The notes beneath the pieces were generated by a model, which was given only the letters and a program-made list of their open reading frames with translations, did no database searches and had not been told where the DNA came from. A stretch of DNA of 6,055 nt from Anaerobacillus sp. (GTDB lineage Bacteria > Bacillota > Bacilli > Bacillales_H > Anaerobacillaceae). This document shows, one piece after another, positions 1-5,886 of the stretch (within the stretch, counting starts at the first letter, position 1; the number at the start of each line of letters is the position of its first letter). The position numbers and the translations under genes are program-made. Where the stretch lies: assembly GCA_007120055.1 (NCBI GenBank), contig SKOL01000149.1:1-6055 (forward strand). The letters are read 5' to 3'.

Positions 1-690
1 GTACACGACCTTTTAATTGATGACAAGTATTGGACGGTACGCTATTTAGTTGTTGATACGATGAAGTGGTTACCTGGGAGGAAAGTGTTAATATCACCAA
101 TGTCGATTAACGACTTTGATTTTGTTAATGGCAATGTCGCGTTATCATTAACAAAAGAAATGATTAAAAATAGTCCTTCTATTGACGCAGATTTACCAGT
201 TTCTAAAAAGTACGAAATTGAATATAACAATTATTTTGGTCTCAGACCATATTGGAGTGGAGAAAAAGCTTGGGGATCATATTTCTATCCGACCGAATTA
301 GCGAGGGAGCCAGTTAACAATGATGTGATTGGTGAAGTCGAGGATCCAGAAAGCTCAAATTTACGAAGTTTTAAAGAAATTTCCGGTTATGGAATTGAAG
401 CAAAAGACGGAGATATTGGTCACGTAGAGAACTTTGTCATCAATGATAAGACATGGAATGTTCGCTATTTAGTAGTCGATACGAAAAATTGGTGGCCAGG
501 AAAACATGTTTTAGTTTCACCACATTGGATTAACTATATTAGTTGGGTAGATAAGGTCGTTCATATTGACCTATCAAGAGATACGATTAAAAACGGTCCT
601 GAATATGATCCAAATCAAAGTATTTCAAAAGAATTTGAGGATGAGTTATTAAAAAAATACGATAAAGATAAATCGCGATTTTGGTATTAA
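1..690 (+). CDS. PRC-barrel domain protein with two tandem repeats, 5' end missing
   Basis: The reading frame is open from the first base, so the ATG at 61 is an internal Met and the real start lies upstream of the window. About 229 codons are visible. The protein carries two related PRC-barrel-like units: visible codons 1 to ~85 and ~121 to 210. Both units contain an (I/V)(D/N)DKxWxVRYLVVDT core, then a W-containing PG(R/K)xVL(I/V)SP strand, and end in a (K/R)(E/D)xIKN(S/G)P segment. An acidic, Pro-rich linker joins them. There is no signal peptide or membrane segment in the visible part, so it is probably cytoplasmic. PRC barrels are small beta-barrels found in RimM, photosynthetic reaction centre H subunits and many stress-associated bacterial proteins; the specific role here is unknown. 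The gene converges on the minus-strand operon and shares the hairpin just after its TAA stop. Confidence 0.85.
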   Translation, partial: VHDLLIDDKYWTVRYLVVDTMKWLPGRKVLISPMSINDFDFVNGNVALSLTKEMIKNSPSIDADLPVSKKYEIEYNNYFGLRPYWSGEKAWGSYFYPTELAREPVNNDVIGEVEDPESSNLRSFKEISGYGIEAKDGDIGHVENFVINDKTWNVRYLVVDTKNWWPGKHVLVSPHWINYISWVDKVVHIDLSRDTIKNGPEYDPNQSISKEFEDELLKKYDKDKSRFWY

Positions 691-695
691 ATTTT

Positions 696-820
696 AAAGA
701 GGGTGGGACAAAACAAAGTGTCAGACACCGCTAGACACCGAATATAGACATATAATAAATCTTTACGTCTATATTTAGTAGGATCCGCATGGTGTCTGAC
801 ACTTTTGTCCCACCCTCTTT
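696..820. terminator. Nested inverted repeat between convergent genes; probable bidirectional terminator
   Basis: The left arm at 696-729 and right arm at 791-820 pair almost completely: AAAGAGGGTGGGACAAAA and GTGTCAGACACC on the left face their complements on the right, with a 4-base insertion (CAAA) in the left arm. Inside is a second perfect 9-bp inverted repeat, AATATAGAC at 741-749 with GTCTATATT at 767-775. The octamer AGACACCG is also directly repeated at 723-730 and 733-740. It begins 6 bases after the PRC gene stop and ends 10 bases before the stop codon of the opposing UPF0210 gene, the right place for a shared terminator. The flanking T runs are short (TTT), so part of its bulk may be a dispersed repeat. 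From general familiarity, similar GTGTCAGACACC palindromes recur in Bacillaceae genomes. Confidence 0.7.
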
Positions 821-830
821 AACTAGCCAC

Positions 831-2195
831 TTAATTAATCAATGCTTGTAGTGGTGCAGGGATTCTTCCGCCGCGCTTAATAAGTTTTTCGGAACTAAAA
901 GGATTGACTCCCATGACTGGCGCTCTTCCAAGTAAACCGCCAAACTCCACCATTTCGCCTTCTTTTTTACCAGGGACAGGAATGACACGGACAGCTGTTG
1001 TTTTTTTATTAATCATCCCGATCGCCGCTTCATCTGCAATCATCGCAGATAAGGAAGCGGGTGATACATCGCCAGTAACAGCAATCATATCAAGACCTAC
1101 GGAACAAACACAAGTCATTGCTTCAAGCTTAGACAATGTAAGTGCACCTTCTTCAATACCACGGATCATCCCGTTATCTTCACTTACAGGAATAAAAGCA
1201 CCGCTTAATCCACCAACGTAGGAGCTAGCCATGGCTCCACCTTTTTTAACGGCATCATTCATTAAAGCTAGCGCTGCGATCGTTCCGTGTGTCCCGACTC
1301 TTTCTAAGCCAATTTCTTCTAGTATTTCAGCGACACTATCGTTAACGGCGTTTGTAGGGGCAAGAGATAAATCCATAATCCCGAAAGGTACGTTTAAACG
1401 TTCTGCGACAACACGACCAATTAATTCACCCGCTCGAGTGATTTTAAAGGCGGTTTTTTTAATAACTTCAGAAACAACACCAAGGTCAACATCAGGATAA
1501 CGGCGCAACGCATTGAGAACAACACCTGGGCCACTAACGCCAACATTTAAAACGACTTCACCTTCACCAGCTCCGTGAAACGCACCTGCCATAAACGGGT
1601 TATCTTCAACAGGATTACAAAACACAACGAGTTTTGCACAGGCAATTCCATTTGCATCCTTTGTTCGTTCGGCTGCTTCTTTTATGATGAGCCCCATTTG
1701 TTGAACAGCATCCATATTAATTCCTGTTCTCGTTGTTGCAACGGAGATCGAAGAACAAACACGTTCCGTTACACTTAAAGCTTCAGGCAATGCATCAAGT
1801 AATGTTTGCTCACCTTTAGAAATTCCTTTATGAACTAAAGCAGAGTAGCCGCCAATAAAGTCAACCCCGAGCTTTTTAGCAGCTTTATCAAGTGTTTTTG
1901 CAAGCTCTATCGCTTGTTCTTTCGTAGCATCACCTAAAATTTCAGCGATCGGTGTTATAGAAATTCGTTTATTAATGATTGGGATTCCAAATTCTTTTTC
2001 AGCGGTTTCAGCAACTGACGTTAAATTTTTTGCATACGATGTGATTTTTTCATATACACGTTTATTCATTTTTTCAAAGTCTGAATCAGCACAATCACGG
2101 AGGCTAATCCCCATCGTTACAGTGCGGATGTCGAGGCTTTCCATTTGTACCATTCTAATCGTTTCTTGCATTTCCGAAAGTGCTATATTCATCAT
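831..2195 (-). CDS. UPF0210 / DUF711 (PFL family) protein
   Basis: A 454-residue protein, about full length for the UPF0210 family, whose streptococcal member SP_0239 it resembles closely from memory. Recognisable conserved segments are [15 protein letters not shown] (21-35), [14 protein letters not shown] (70-83), [13 protein letters not shown] (112-124), [14 protein letters not shown] (195-208), [10 protein letters not shown] (217-226), [13 protein letters not shown] (277-289), GTHGT (301-305), [13 protein letters not shown] (328-340) and RGGRIPAP (441-448). The family is assigned to the pyruvate formate-lyase-like barrel fold, but I see no C-terminal glycyl-radical motif (RVxGY), so PFL activity should not be assumed; the reaction is unknown. 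It is soluble and presumably cytoplasmic. There are two adjacent ATGs. AGGAGG (2201-2206) lies 5 bases before the first and 8 before the second (2192), so the true start may be one codon in. It is the second gene of an operon with the ACT protein, 16 bases apart, under the glycine riboswitch leader. Confidence 0.93.
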   Translation of the reverse strand: MMNIALSEMQETIRMVQMESLDIRTVTMGISLRDCADSDFEKMNKRVYEKITSYAKNLTSVAETAEKEFGIPIINKRISITPIAEILGDATKEQAIELAKTLDKAAKKLGVDFIGGYSALVHKGISKGEQTLLDALPEALSVTERVCSSISVATTRTGINMDAVQQMGLIIKEAAERTKDANGIACAKLVVFCNPVEDNPFMAGAFHGAGEGEVVLNVGVSGPGVVLNALRRYPDVDLGVVSEVIKKTAFKITRAGELIGRVVAERLNVPFGIMDLSLAPTNAVNDSVAEILEEIGLERVGTHGTIAALALMNDAVKKGGAMASSYVGGLSGAFIPVSEDNGMIRGIEEGALTLSKLEAMTCVCSVGLDMIAVTGDVSPASLSAMIADEAAIGMINKKTTAVRVIPVPGKKEGEMVEFGGLLGRAPVMGVNPFSSEKLIKRGGRIPAPLQALIN

Positions 2196-2200
2196 TGATT

Positions 2201-2206
2201 CCTCCT
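2201..2206 (-). promoter_or_regulatory. Ribosome binding site of the UPF0210 gene
   Basis: A perfect AGGAGG on the minus strand, between the ACT gene stop and the UPF0210 start. Its spacing is 5 bases to the ATG at 2195 and 8 bases to the ATG at 2192. The second spacing is nearer the usual optimum, so the choice between the two starts is open by one codon. Confidence 0.85.
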
Positions 2207-2211
2207 AATTT

Positions 2212-2487
2212 CTATACACGATGCATCGCTTTAAATAAATCTTCAAGCTGAATATTAATTTTTAAACCCATATCTTCGTTGATCGGATCGAACTGTTCTT
2301 GTAGCTTCTCAAGACTTTCAATTTCTGAGACATCGACAAGCATCATCATTGTAAAAAAGTCTTGGAGAATCGTTTGACTAATATCGAGAACGTTCACGTT
2401 ATTATCCGCTAACACGTTTGTCACTTTTGCGATAATTCCGACTTGATCTTTCCCAATAACACTTACAACTGCACGTTTTTTTTCCAT
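2212..2487 (-). CDS. ACT domain protein, UPF0237 family
   Basis: A 91-residue single ACT domain, the usual ~90-residue length of UPF0237. The N-terminus reads KKRAVVSVIGKDQVGIIAKV, the beta1-loop-alpha1 of an ACT fold with the ligand-loop motif GKDQVGI (residues 12-18). LADNNVNVLDISQTI follows, then a Met-rich strand FTMMMLVDVS. ACT domains of this GcvR-like kind bind amino acids, often glycine, serine or other small ones, and regulate a partner protein; the ligand here is not proven. An in-frame ATG at 2538 would add 17 residues, but GAGGTGA lies 5 bases before the ATG at 2487 and family length supports that start. It is the first gene of the operon with UPF0210, and its long leader holds a glycine riboswitch and terminator. 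The partnership with UPF0210 is conserved in other Firmicutes (SP_0238/SP_0239 in pneumococcus), suggesting the ACT protein senses for or controls UPF0210. Confidence 0.92.
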   Translation of the reverse strand: MEKKRAVVSVIGKDQVGIIAKVTNVLADNNVNVLDISQTILQDFFTMMMLVDVSEIESLEKLQEQFDPINEDMGLKINIQLEDLFKAMHRV

Positions 2488-2492
2488 TTTTA

Positions 2493-2499
2493 TCACCTC
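2493..2499 (-). promoter_or_regulatory. Ribosome binding site that sets the ACT protein start
   Basis: GAGGTGA on the minus strand, 5 bases upstream of the ATG at 2487. It supports the 91-residue protein over the longer frame from 2538. The upstream ATG has only a weaker AGGGG some 12 bases ahead of it. Confidence 0.75.
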
Positions 2500-2581
2500 G
2501 TTGAATTTTAAAGCTTGCTGTTTGCGGTAAAAGACCATTTTAGTAATTTACCCCTGTAAATAATTAAAGTTAAAGAATAAT

Positions 2582-2609
2582 AAAAAGAGATTGGAGTTAA
2601 ACCAATCTC
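2582..2609 (-). terminator. Intrinsic terminator of the glycine riboswitch leader
   Basis: On the minus strand GAGATTGG and CCAATCTC form a perfect 8-bp stem with a 7-base loop, directly followed by TTTTT and then ATTATT. It lies about 37 bases downstream of the aptamer and 95 bases before the ACT gene start, so it acts as a premature terminator in the leader. Its 5' arm (TGAGATTG, complement of 2603-2610) is also perfectly complementary to CAATCTCA inside the aptamer (complement of 2665-2672), giving a mutually exclusive alternative pairing. Confidence 0.88.
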
Positions 2610-2645
2610 AAAGGCCACAGAATAACGTACAAAAATATGTTAGTT

Positions 2646-2716
2646 ACTCTTCTGTCCTTTTGCCTGAGATTGTGAATCCTTCGGCGCCGCAGAAGTTGCG
2701 GACTCTCCAGAAGCTG
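2646..2716 (-). promoter_or_regulatory. Glycine riboswitch, single aptamer
   Basis: Read on the minus strand, this region shows the glycine aptamer hallmarks in order: CTTCT (P1 5' strand), GGAGAG, a P3-type hairpin CCGC-AACTTCT-GCGG, GCGCCGAAGGA, ATCTCAGGCAAAAGGACAG and AGAAG (P1 3' strand, pairing with CTTCT). GAGAG and ATCTC form the inner helix, as in known glycine riboswitches. Only one aptamer is present: no second GGAGAG...CCGAAGG set lies on either side, unlike the tandem gcvT-type version. Flanking hairpins might supply the ghost-aptamer or P0 contacts described for singlets: ACTAT/ATAGT just upstream, and AGAGTAAC/GTTATTCT just downstream at 2643-2650 and 2619-2626. A terminator follows, then the ACT-UPF0210 operon, which is the only possible target. 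I see no convincing promoter upstream of it. Confidence 0.93.
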
Positions 2717-2828
2717 CTCCTACTATAGTTTTATCCATAGTATTCATCGCGCGCTTTTTACACTATTAGAATTTAAATGTTGATACGATTTAATGAATTT
2801 CATCATTCATTATTCCCGTCACTAAGAT

Positions 2829-2868
2829 CAAAATATAGTTGCACCAAAACACTTGCAACTATATTTTG
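2829..2868. terminator. 14-bp perfect hairpin, candidate terminator between the MFS gene and the riboswitch leader
   Basis: CAAAATATAGTTGC (2829-2842) and GCAACTATATTTTG (2855-2868) are perfect reverse complements around a 12-base loop. Each strand reads into ATTTTG, a run of four T at the stem base. The MFS gene upstream on the minus strand needs a terminator before the riboswitch leader, and this is the strongest hairpin in between, although it is ~200 bases past the MFS stop. An operator or a small-RNA terminator is also possible. Confidence 0.45.
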
Positions 2869-3066
2869 TTTGATATGACTCTTTTTTGGTAATTATGAAA
2901 TTCACTTGATTGTAGAAAAAATAATTAAGAAGATAGTACCAACTTTAAAAATAATAGTCAAGATAAATTTTCAGTATTTGTCGAATGTTTAAAATTAGAC
3001 AAGGATTTAGATTAATTTTTCTTGTTATAACAAATATTACTCTATTTCAATGCTATTCTATTATCC
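2869..3066. other. AT-rich intergenic stretch with one 12-base palindrome
   Basis: This stretch lies between the hairpin and the MFS stop codon. It is very AT-rich with no credible gene. The only clear structure is the perfect palindrome TTGTTATAACAA at 3022-3033, 34 bases beyond the MFS stop; it has no T tract and could be chance in such AT-rich DNA. Confidence 0.4.
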
Positions 3067-4293
3067 TTATGGATTAATTTCTCTTAATTTTTGATCGCTA
3101 GGTAAGAAAAACGTTAATAACCCTAGGAGGGGTAATGAAACAACGATAAGCATTGTGTTTGTTAATCCAAATAAATCAGCAAGGATCCCTAAGGCGACAG
3201 AACCTAAAGCACCCATTCCAAAGGCAAGTCCGACAATTAAGCCTGAGACCATACCGATTTTTCCAGGCACTAATTCTTGTGCATATACGACAGAAACAGA
3301 AAAGCTTGATAAAATAATAAAGCCGATGGCACCTAAAAGTACATAGGACATTGCTTGCCCAGCATGTGGTAAATAAAGGGCAAGAGGAGCAGACCCTAGC
3401 ATCGAGATTAACAGCATATTACGTTTTCCGTAACGATCAGCTAGAGGACCTCCAGCAAATGTGCCAATCGCTCCCGCTGCTAAAAATATAAAGATATATA
3501 TTTGCGACTGTTGAATCGTTAAGCTGAATTGTTCAATTAGGTAAAATGCATAAAAGTTCGTAATACCAGCGTGGAACCAAGACCGTGCAAATACTAAGAA
3601 AACTAGTAACGTAATCGCAAAAATAACAAGTTTACGAGTTTGTGAACTTTGCTTAGTAGTCGTTTTCTTTGCTAGTTTTGTTTTAGCGATTATTGCGACT
3701 TGTTCGGAATACCACCTTGCGATATAAAATAATAAGCCGATAGCAAGAGCTGCAACTAGTGTAAACCAGATCGCCCCAAATTGTCCTAAAGGAACTAAAA
3801 TAAGTGCCGTGATGATCGGAGCTAACGCTTGTCCAGCATTACCACCGACTTGGTAAATCGATTGTGCAAAACCACGACGATTCCCTGCTGCCATATAAGC
3901 CACACGAGAGCCTTCAGGGTGAAACGTAGCTGAACCTAGACCAATTAAGATGACCGACACGACAATAAGCCAAAACGATGGCGCCAATGCAAGACCTAGT
4001 ACACCCACAAACGTGAAGCATAAGCCGATCGGTAACGCATATGGAGATGGTTTCTTATCCGTATATAAACCAACGACAGGTTGAATTAAAGAAGACGTGA
4101 AATTTAAAGCAAAGGCAATAATACCTAACTGTGTAAATGTTAGCCCCATCGATTGTTGTAAAATTGGAAACATCGCAGGAACGACGGCTTGGATCGCATC
4201 ATTTAATAAATGCACGAAGCCAATGATTAACAAAATGTTATACATTGTCTTTTGTTCGGTTGCTGTTTTTGATAGTTGTCTCTGTACTTGCAT
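3067..4293 (-). CDS. fsr: MFS transporter, fosmidomycin resistance (Fsr) type
   Basis: A 408-residue integral membrane protein with about 12 hydrophobic segments. A polar central loop (~198-220, rich in K, T and Q) splits the two six-helix halves. It matches the Fsr family of the major facilitator superfamily: HLLNDAIQ in TM1 (28-35), SSLIQPVVGLYTDKKP (67-82), LPIGLCFT (87-94), FHPEGSRVAYMA (124-135), AQSIYQVGGNAGQ (143-155) and the second-half motif GGPLADRYGKRN (281-292). E. coli Fsr is a proton-driven efflux pump giving fosmidomycin resistance; the natural substrate of this homologue is not known. The ATG at 4293 has AGGAGA 7 bases upstream, supporting the start. It is monocistronic by appearance, divergent from the exonuclease gene and separated from the downstream operon by ~530 bases. 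I saw no regulator gene beside it and no clear promoter. Confidence 0.9.
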   Translation of the reverse strand: MQVQRQLSKTATEQKTMYNILLIIGFVHLLNDAIQAVVPAMFPILQQSMGLTFTQLGIIAFALNFTSSLIQPVVGLYTDKKPSPYALPIGLCFTFVGVLGLALAPSFWLIVVSVILIGLGSATFHPEGSRVAYMAAGNRRGFAQSIYQVGGNAGQALAPIITALILVPLGQFGAIWFTLVAALAIGLLFYIARWYSEQVAIIAKTKLAKKTTTKQSSQTRKLVIFAITLLVFLVFARSWFHAGITNFYAFYLIEQFSLTIQQSQIYIFIFLAAGAIGTFAGGPLADRYGKRNMLLISMLGSAPLALYLPHAGQAMSYVLLGAIGFIILSSFSVSVVYAQELVPGKIGMVSGLIVGLAFGMGALGSVALGILADLFGLTNTMLIVVSLPLLGLLTFFLPSDQKLREINP

Positions 4294-4365
4294 GATTTGT
4301 TCTCCTTCTATGAAATCTTCTAGATTAATCTTAGCACTTTGTGGGAAATATTTGTATGGAAAAGT

Positions 4366-4396
4366 TGGTTAATGGTTAGTTGGTTTGTTGGTTAGG
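4366..4396 (+). repeat. Octamer array of copy A (TGGTTAGT-like units)
   Basis: Four consecutive units at near 8-base period: TGGTTAA, TGGTTAGT, TGGTTTGT, TGGTTAGG. The same kind of array opens copy B, so it is part of the element rather than an isolated low-complexity patch. Confidence 0.65.
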
Positions 4397-4441
4397 AAGC
4401 GCCCTAGTCTGACTTTTACAAGTTAGATGGTGCGGTGGGGG

Positions 4442-4676
4442 GCTTCGTCATGCTGGTTTTGTATGAAAAAAAGAATGAGTAATTTCCTGAACGAGCCTCT
4501 AAAATTAGCTAGAGTTTTACAGCGAAGCGAAGGAAATTGCTCGTTCTTTTCCATATTAGTAAGAAATGCTCCTGCGGTTACTCGTCGCAAAGCTGCATGA
4601 AGTAGATTCTAAGATGTATCTCATGACGTAATTGAGGTCAGTAGCTTTGGTGACGATGCTTCGTCATGCTGGTTTT
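4442..4676 (+). repeat. 19-base direct repeat pair GCTTCGTCATGCTGGTTTT
   Basis: GCTTCGTCATGCTGGTTTT occurs at 4442-4460 and exactly again at 4658-4676, in the same orientation and 216 bases apart. The first runs into the hairpin of copy A. The second is followed by AAATAATAAAAGG, which loosely resembles the A-rich run after the first. The second copy also sits in a small perfect hairpin, TGACGA-TGCT-TCGTCA (4651-4666). It may be the relic of a third, decayed element or a duplicated boundary. Confidence 0.7.
4469..4550 (+). other. Copy A hairpin: 20-bp stem around a conserved internal loop
   Basis: The left arm 4469-4488 (AAAAGAATGAGTAATTTCCT) pairs with the right arm 4531-4550 over all 20 positions when read as plus-strand RNA. 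Two of the pairs are U-G wobbles, which would be A-C mismatches on the minus strand, so the plus strand is the likelier functional RNA. The enclosed sequence holds GAACGAGCCTCT on the 5' side, a small inner stem CTCTA/TAGAG, and ACAGCGAAGCGA on the 3' side. The two loop motifs are shared with copy B although the outer arms are not. Confidence 0.75.
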
Positions 4677-4728
4677 AAATAATAAAAGGTAGACGATAAG
4701 ATAAAAACTATTAATCTATGACAATTTT
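4559..4728. other. Intergenic remainder upstream of the exonuclease promoter
   Basis: No credible gene. It contains an imperfect hairpin around 4566-4597 (ATGC and GCG facing CGC and GCAT) and CATGACG/CGTCATG arms at 4622-4628 and 4662-4668, in addition to the second 19-base direct repeat. These may be decayed remains of repeats like copy A. Confidence 0.4.
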
Positions 4729-4737
4729 TGATATGAT
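4729..4737 (+). promoter_or_regulatory. Candidate extended -10 promoter for the exonuclease gene
   Basis: TGATATGAT fits an extended -10 (TGnTATAAT with one mismatch). The expected -35 position holds only a poor TATTAA. A start site near 4744 would leave a leader of ~65 bases before the TTG codon. This would let the exonuclease be transcribed independently of the repeat element upstream. Confidence 0.4.
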
Positions 4738-4795
4738 TAAACTTATGAGTTTTTCAAAGTTACAAACTTATTTCTAGAACGATTAACTAACAATC

Positions 4796-4800
4796 AGGAG
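4796..4800 (+). promoter_or_regulatory. Ribosome binding site supporting a TTG start
   Basis: AGGAG lies 8 bases before the TTG at 4809. The nearer ATG at 4801 overlaps the end of this site and opens only a nine-codon frame, so the TTG is the real start. The next in-frame ATG would be Met8, which is too far from the site. Confidence 0.8.
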
Positions 4801-4808
4801 ATGATATT

Positions 4809-5717
4809 TTGTCTAATAAAGATTCGTTAATGATTATTGATGGCATGGCCTTGCTTTTCCGAGGATTTTACGCCACTTCATATAGCGGCTATATTATGAA
4901 AACGAGTAAAGGTGTTCCGACGAATGCGATTTATGGCTTCGTGAAATATATGCAAGACGCGATTCGAACATTTCAACCAACTCATGTACTTTGTTGCTGG
5001 GATATGGGGGCAAAAACGTTCCGTAATGAGCTTTTCCCTGCGTATAAAGCAAACCGAGGCGAGCCACCTGAAGAGTTGATTCCGCAATTTGATCTAGTAA
5101 AAAAAGTAGTTGATAGTTTTAATATTCCAAATATCGGTGTTGAAGGCTATGAGGCTGATGATTGTATCGGCACTATTGCTAAAAAATACAGTGATCAGTT
5201 ACAAATTCAAATTTTAACTGGCGACCGGGATACTTTGCAACTTGTAACCGAAACGGTTCAGCCGATTATTATGAAAAAAGGAATGTCAAACTACGAAGTG
5301 TATACACCAGAAAAATTGCTAGAGGAAAAAGGGTTAACACCAGCGCAATTTATCGATTTAAAAGGTTTAATGGGTGATCCAAGTGATAATTTCCCTGGTG
5401 TAAAAGGTGTCGGTGAAAAAACAGCGATTAAGTTGTTGACACAGTACGAATCAATTGCTGGGATACTAGAAAACTTACCAAACCTTTCAAAAGGAATTAG
5501 AAATAAAATCGAGACAGAATTAGACATGCTTCATTTATCGCGAAAACTAGCTGAGATTCATTGTGAAGTCCCTGTCGAGATTGAACTAGATAAATGTATT
5601 CGTAATATGGAAGAAGAAAAAATTATTGCGATGTTACAGGAGTTAGAGTTTGAACGTCTCCTTAAAGATGGCTCCTTCATTGAAGGTTTAAAAGTAAATG
5701 TCGAGCCGCTAGTGTAA
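4809..5717 (+). CDS. ypcP: Stand-alone 5'-3' exonuclease (PolI N-terminal nuclease / FEN family)
   Basis: A 302-residue protein close in length to Bacillus YpcP and equivalent to the 5' nuclease domain of DNA polymerase I without the polymerase. The PIN-like nuclease half carries the metal-binding acids D11 (MIIDGMALLFRGFYA), D65 (CCWDMG), E115/D117/D118 (YEADDC) and D139/D141 (TGDRDTLQLV), with R72, Y79, K80 and R83 in the helical-arch region (FRNELFPAYKANR). The helix-3-turn-helix follows as GLMGDPSDNFPGVKGVGEKT (186-205), with D190 and D193. All expected catalytic acids are present, so it should be active. The family removes RNA primers and flaps during Okazaki fragment processing and repair, in the cytoplasm. 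The start is TTG, with AGGAG 8 bases upstream. It appears to be transcribed alone and is bracketed by repeat copies A and B. The symbol follows the B. subtilis orthologue and is inferred. Confidence 0.93.
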   Translation: MSNKDSLMIIDGMALLFRGFYATSYSGYIMKTSKGVPTNAIYGFVKYMQDAIRTFQPTHVLCCWDMGAKTFRNELFPAYKANRGEPPEELIPQFDLVKKVVDSFNIPNIGVEGYEADDCIGTIAKKYSDQLQIQILTGDRDTLQLVTETVQPIIMKKGMSNYEVYTPEKLLEEKGLTPAQFIDLKGLMGDPSDNFPGVKGVGEKTAIKLLTQYESIAGILENLPNLSKGIRNKIETELDMLHLSRKLAEIHCEVPVEIELDKCIRNMEEEKIIAMLQELEFERLLKDGSFIEGLKVNVEPLV

Positions 5718-5743
5718 AGCGAATAGTTTGGAATTATCATACC

Positions 5744-5783
5744 AATCCCTACTGTCTGAAAAAGTTTAGATAGTGGGGATTTT
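5744..5783 (+). terminator. Intrinsic terminator of the exonuclease gene
   Basis: AATCCCTACTGTCT (5744-5757) pairs with AGATAGTGGGGATT (5768-5781) over 14 positions, with two G-U wobbles on the plus-strand RNA, around a 10-base loop. It runs into TTTTA. It lies 27 bases after the exonuclease stop, and the wobble pairs favour plus-strand use. The T run is short. Confidence 0.72.
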
Positions 5784-5784
5784 A

Positions 5785-5823
5785 TGGTTAGTTTGATAGT
5801 TGGTATGTTGGTTAGTGGTTAGG
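5785..5823 (+). repeat. Octamer array of copy B (TGGTTAGT-like units)
   Basis: Five consecutive units near an 8-base period: TGGTTAGT, TTGATAGT, TGGTATGT, TGGTTAG, TGGTTAGG. It matches the array opening copy A and begins right after the exonuclease terminator. Confidence 0.65.
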
Positions 5824-5886
5824 ACCTTCGAGGGACATTTCAGGTTAGATGCAGTCAGGAATGGCGATATATGGGTTTTGTATGAA

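Larger units (their letters stand above)
4366..4558 (+). repeat. Structured repeat element, copy A
   Basis: One of two same-orientation copies in the window (the other is at 5785-5974). Parts in order: a TGGTTAGT-like octamer array (4366-4396), a spacer containing GTTAGATGG (4422-4430), the block GGTTTTGTATGAAAAAAAG (4455-4473), a long hairpin with a conserved internal loop (4469-4550), and an ending CATATTAG that compares with CATGTTAG in copy B. It lies between two divergent genes, so it cannot be explained as a terminator of either neighbour. No transposase is nearby. Function unknown; a dispersed non-autonomous element or a structured RNA are the main options. Confidence 0.75.

Noticed and set aside
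61..690. Start of the PRC-barrel gene at the ATG at 61.
   Set aside because: The frame is open to base 1 and the upstream codons match the repeat core of the second unit, so the ATG is internal.
904..1778. Several plus-strand frames of 67-105 codons opposite the UPF0210 gene.
   Set aside because: They are antisense shadows of a well-conserved coding sequence, with low-complexity composition and no supporting ribosome binding sites.
831..2195. Functional pyruvate formate-lyase.
   Set aside because: The protein is far shorter than PFL and lacks the glycyl-radical motif; the PFL family label reflects fold only.
2488..2538. N-terminal extension of the ACT protein to an ATG at 2538.
   Set aside because: GAGGTGA just before the ATG at 2487 and the normal ~90-residue family length favour the shorter protein; the extra 17 residues do not resemble ACT sequence.
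2646..2830. Second (tandem) glycine aptamer upstream or downstream of the first.
   Set aside because: The GGAGAG and CCGAAGG signatures occur only once on the minus strand; neighbouring sequence forms only simple hairpins.
4366..4558. CRISPR array or integron attC site as an explanation of the repeats.
   Set aside because: The octamer units are contiguous with no spacers of CRISPR size, and there is no cas gene or integrase. The hairpin loop and arms lack attC-like R/L boxes.
4463..4600. A 45-codon plus-strand frame starting ATG AAA AAA AGA inside copy A.
   Set aside because: It has no ribosome binding site, its coding sequence is mostly the hairpin arms and loop, and the equivalent frame from the same ATG in copy B stops after 15 codons. 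It is a by-product of the repeat.
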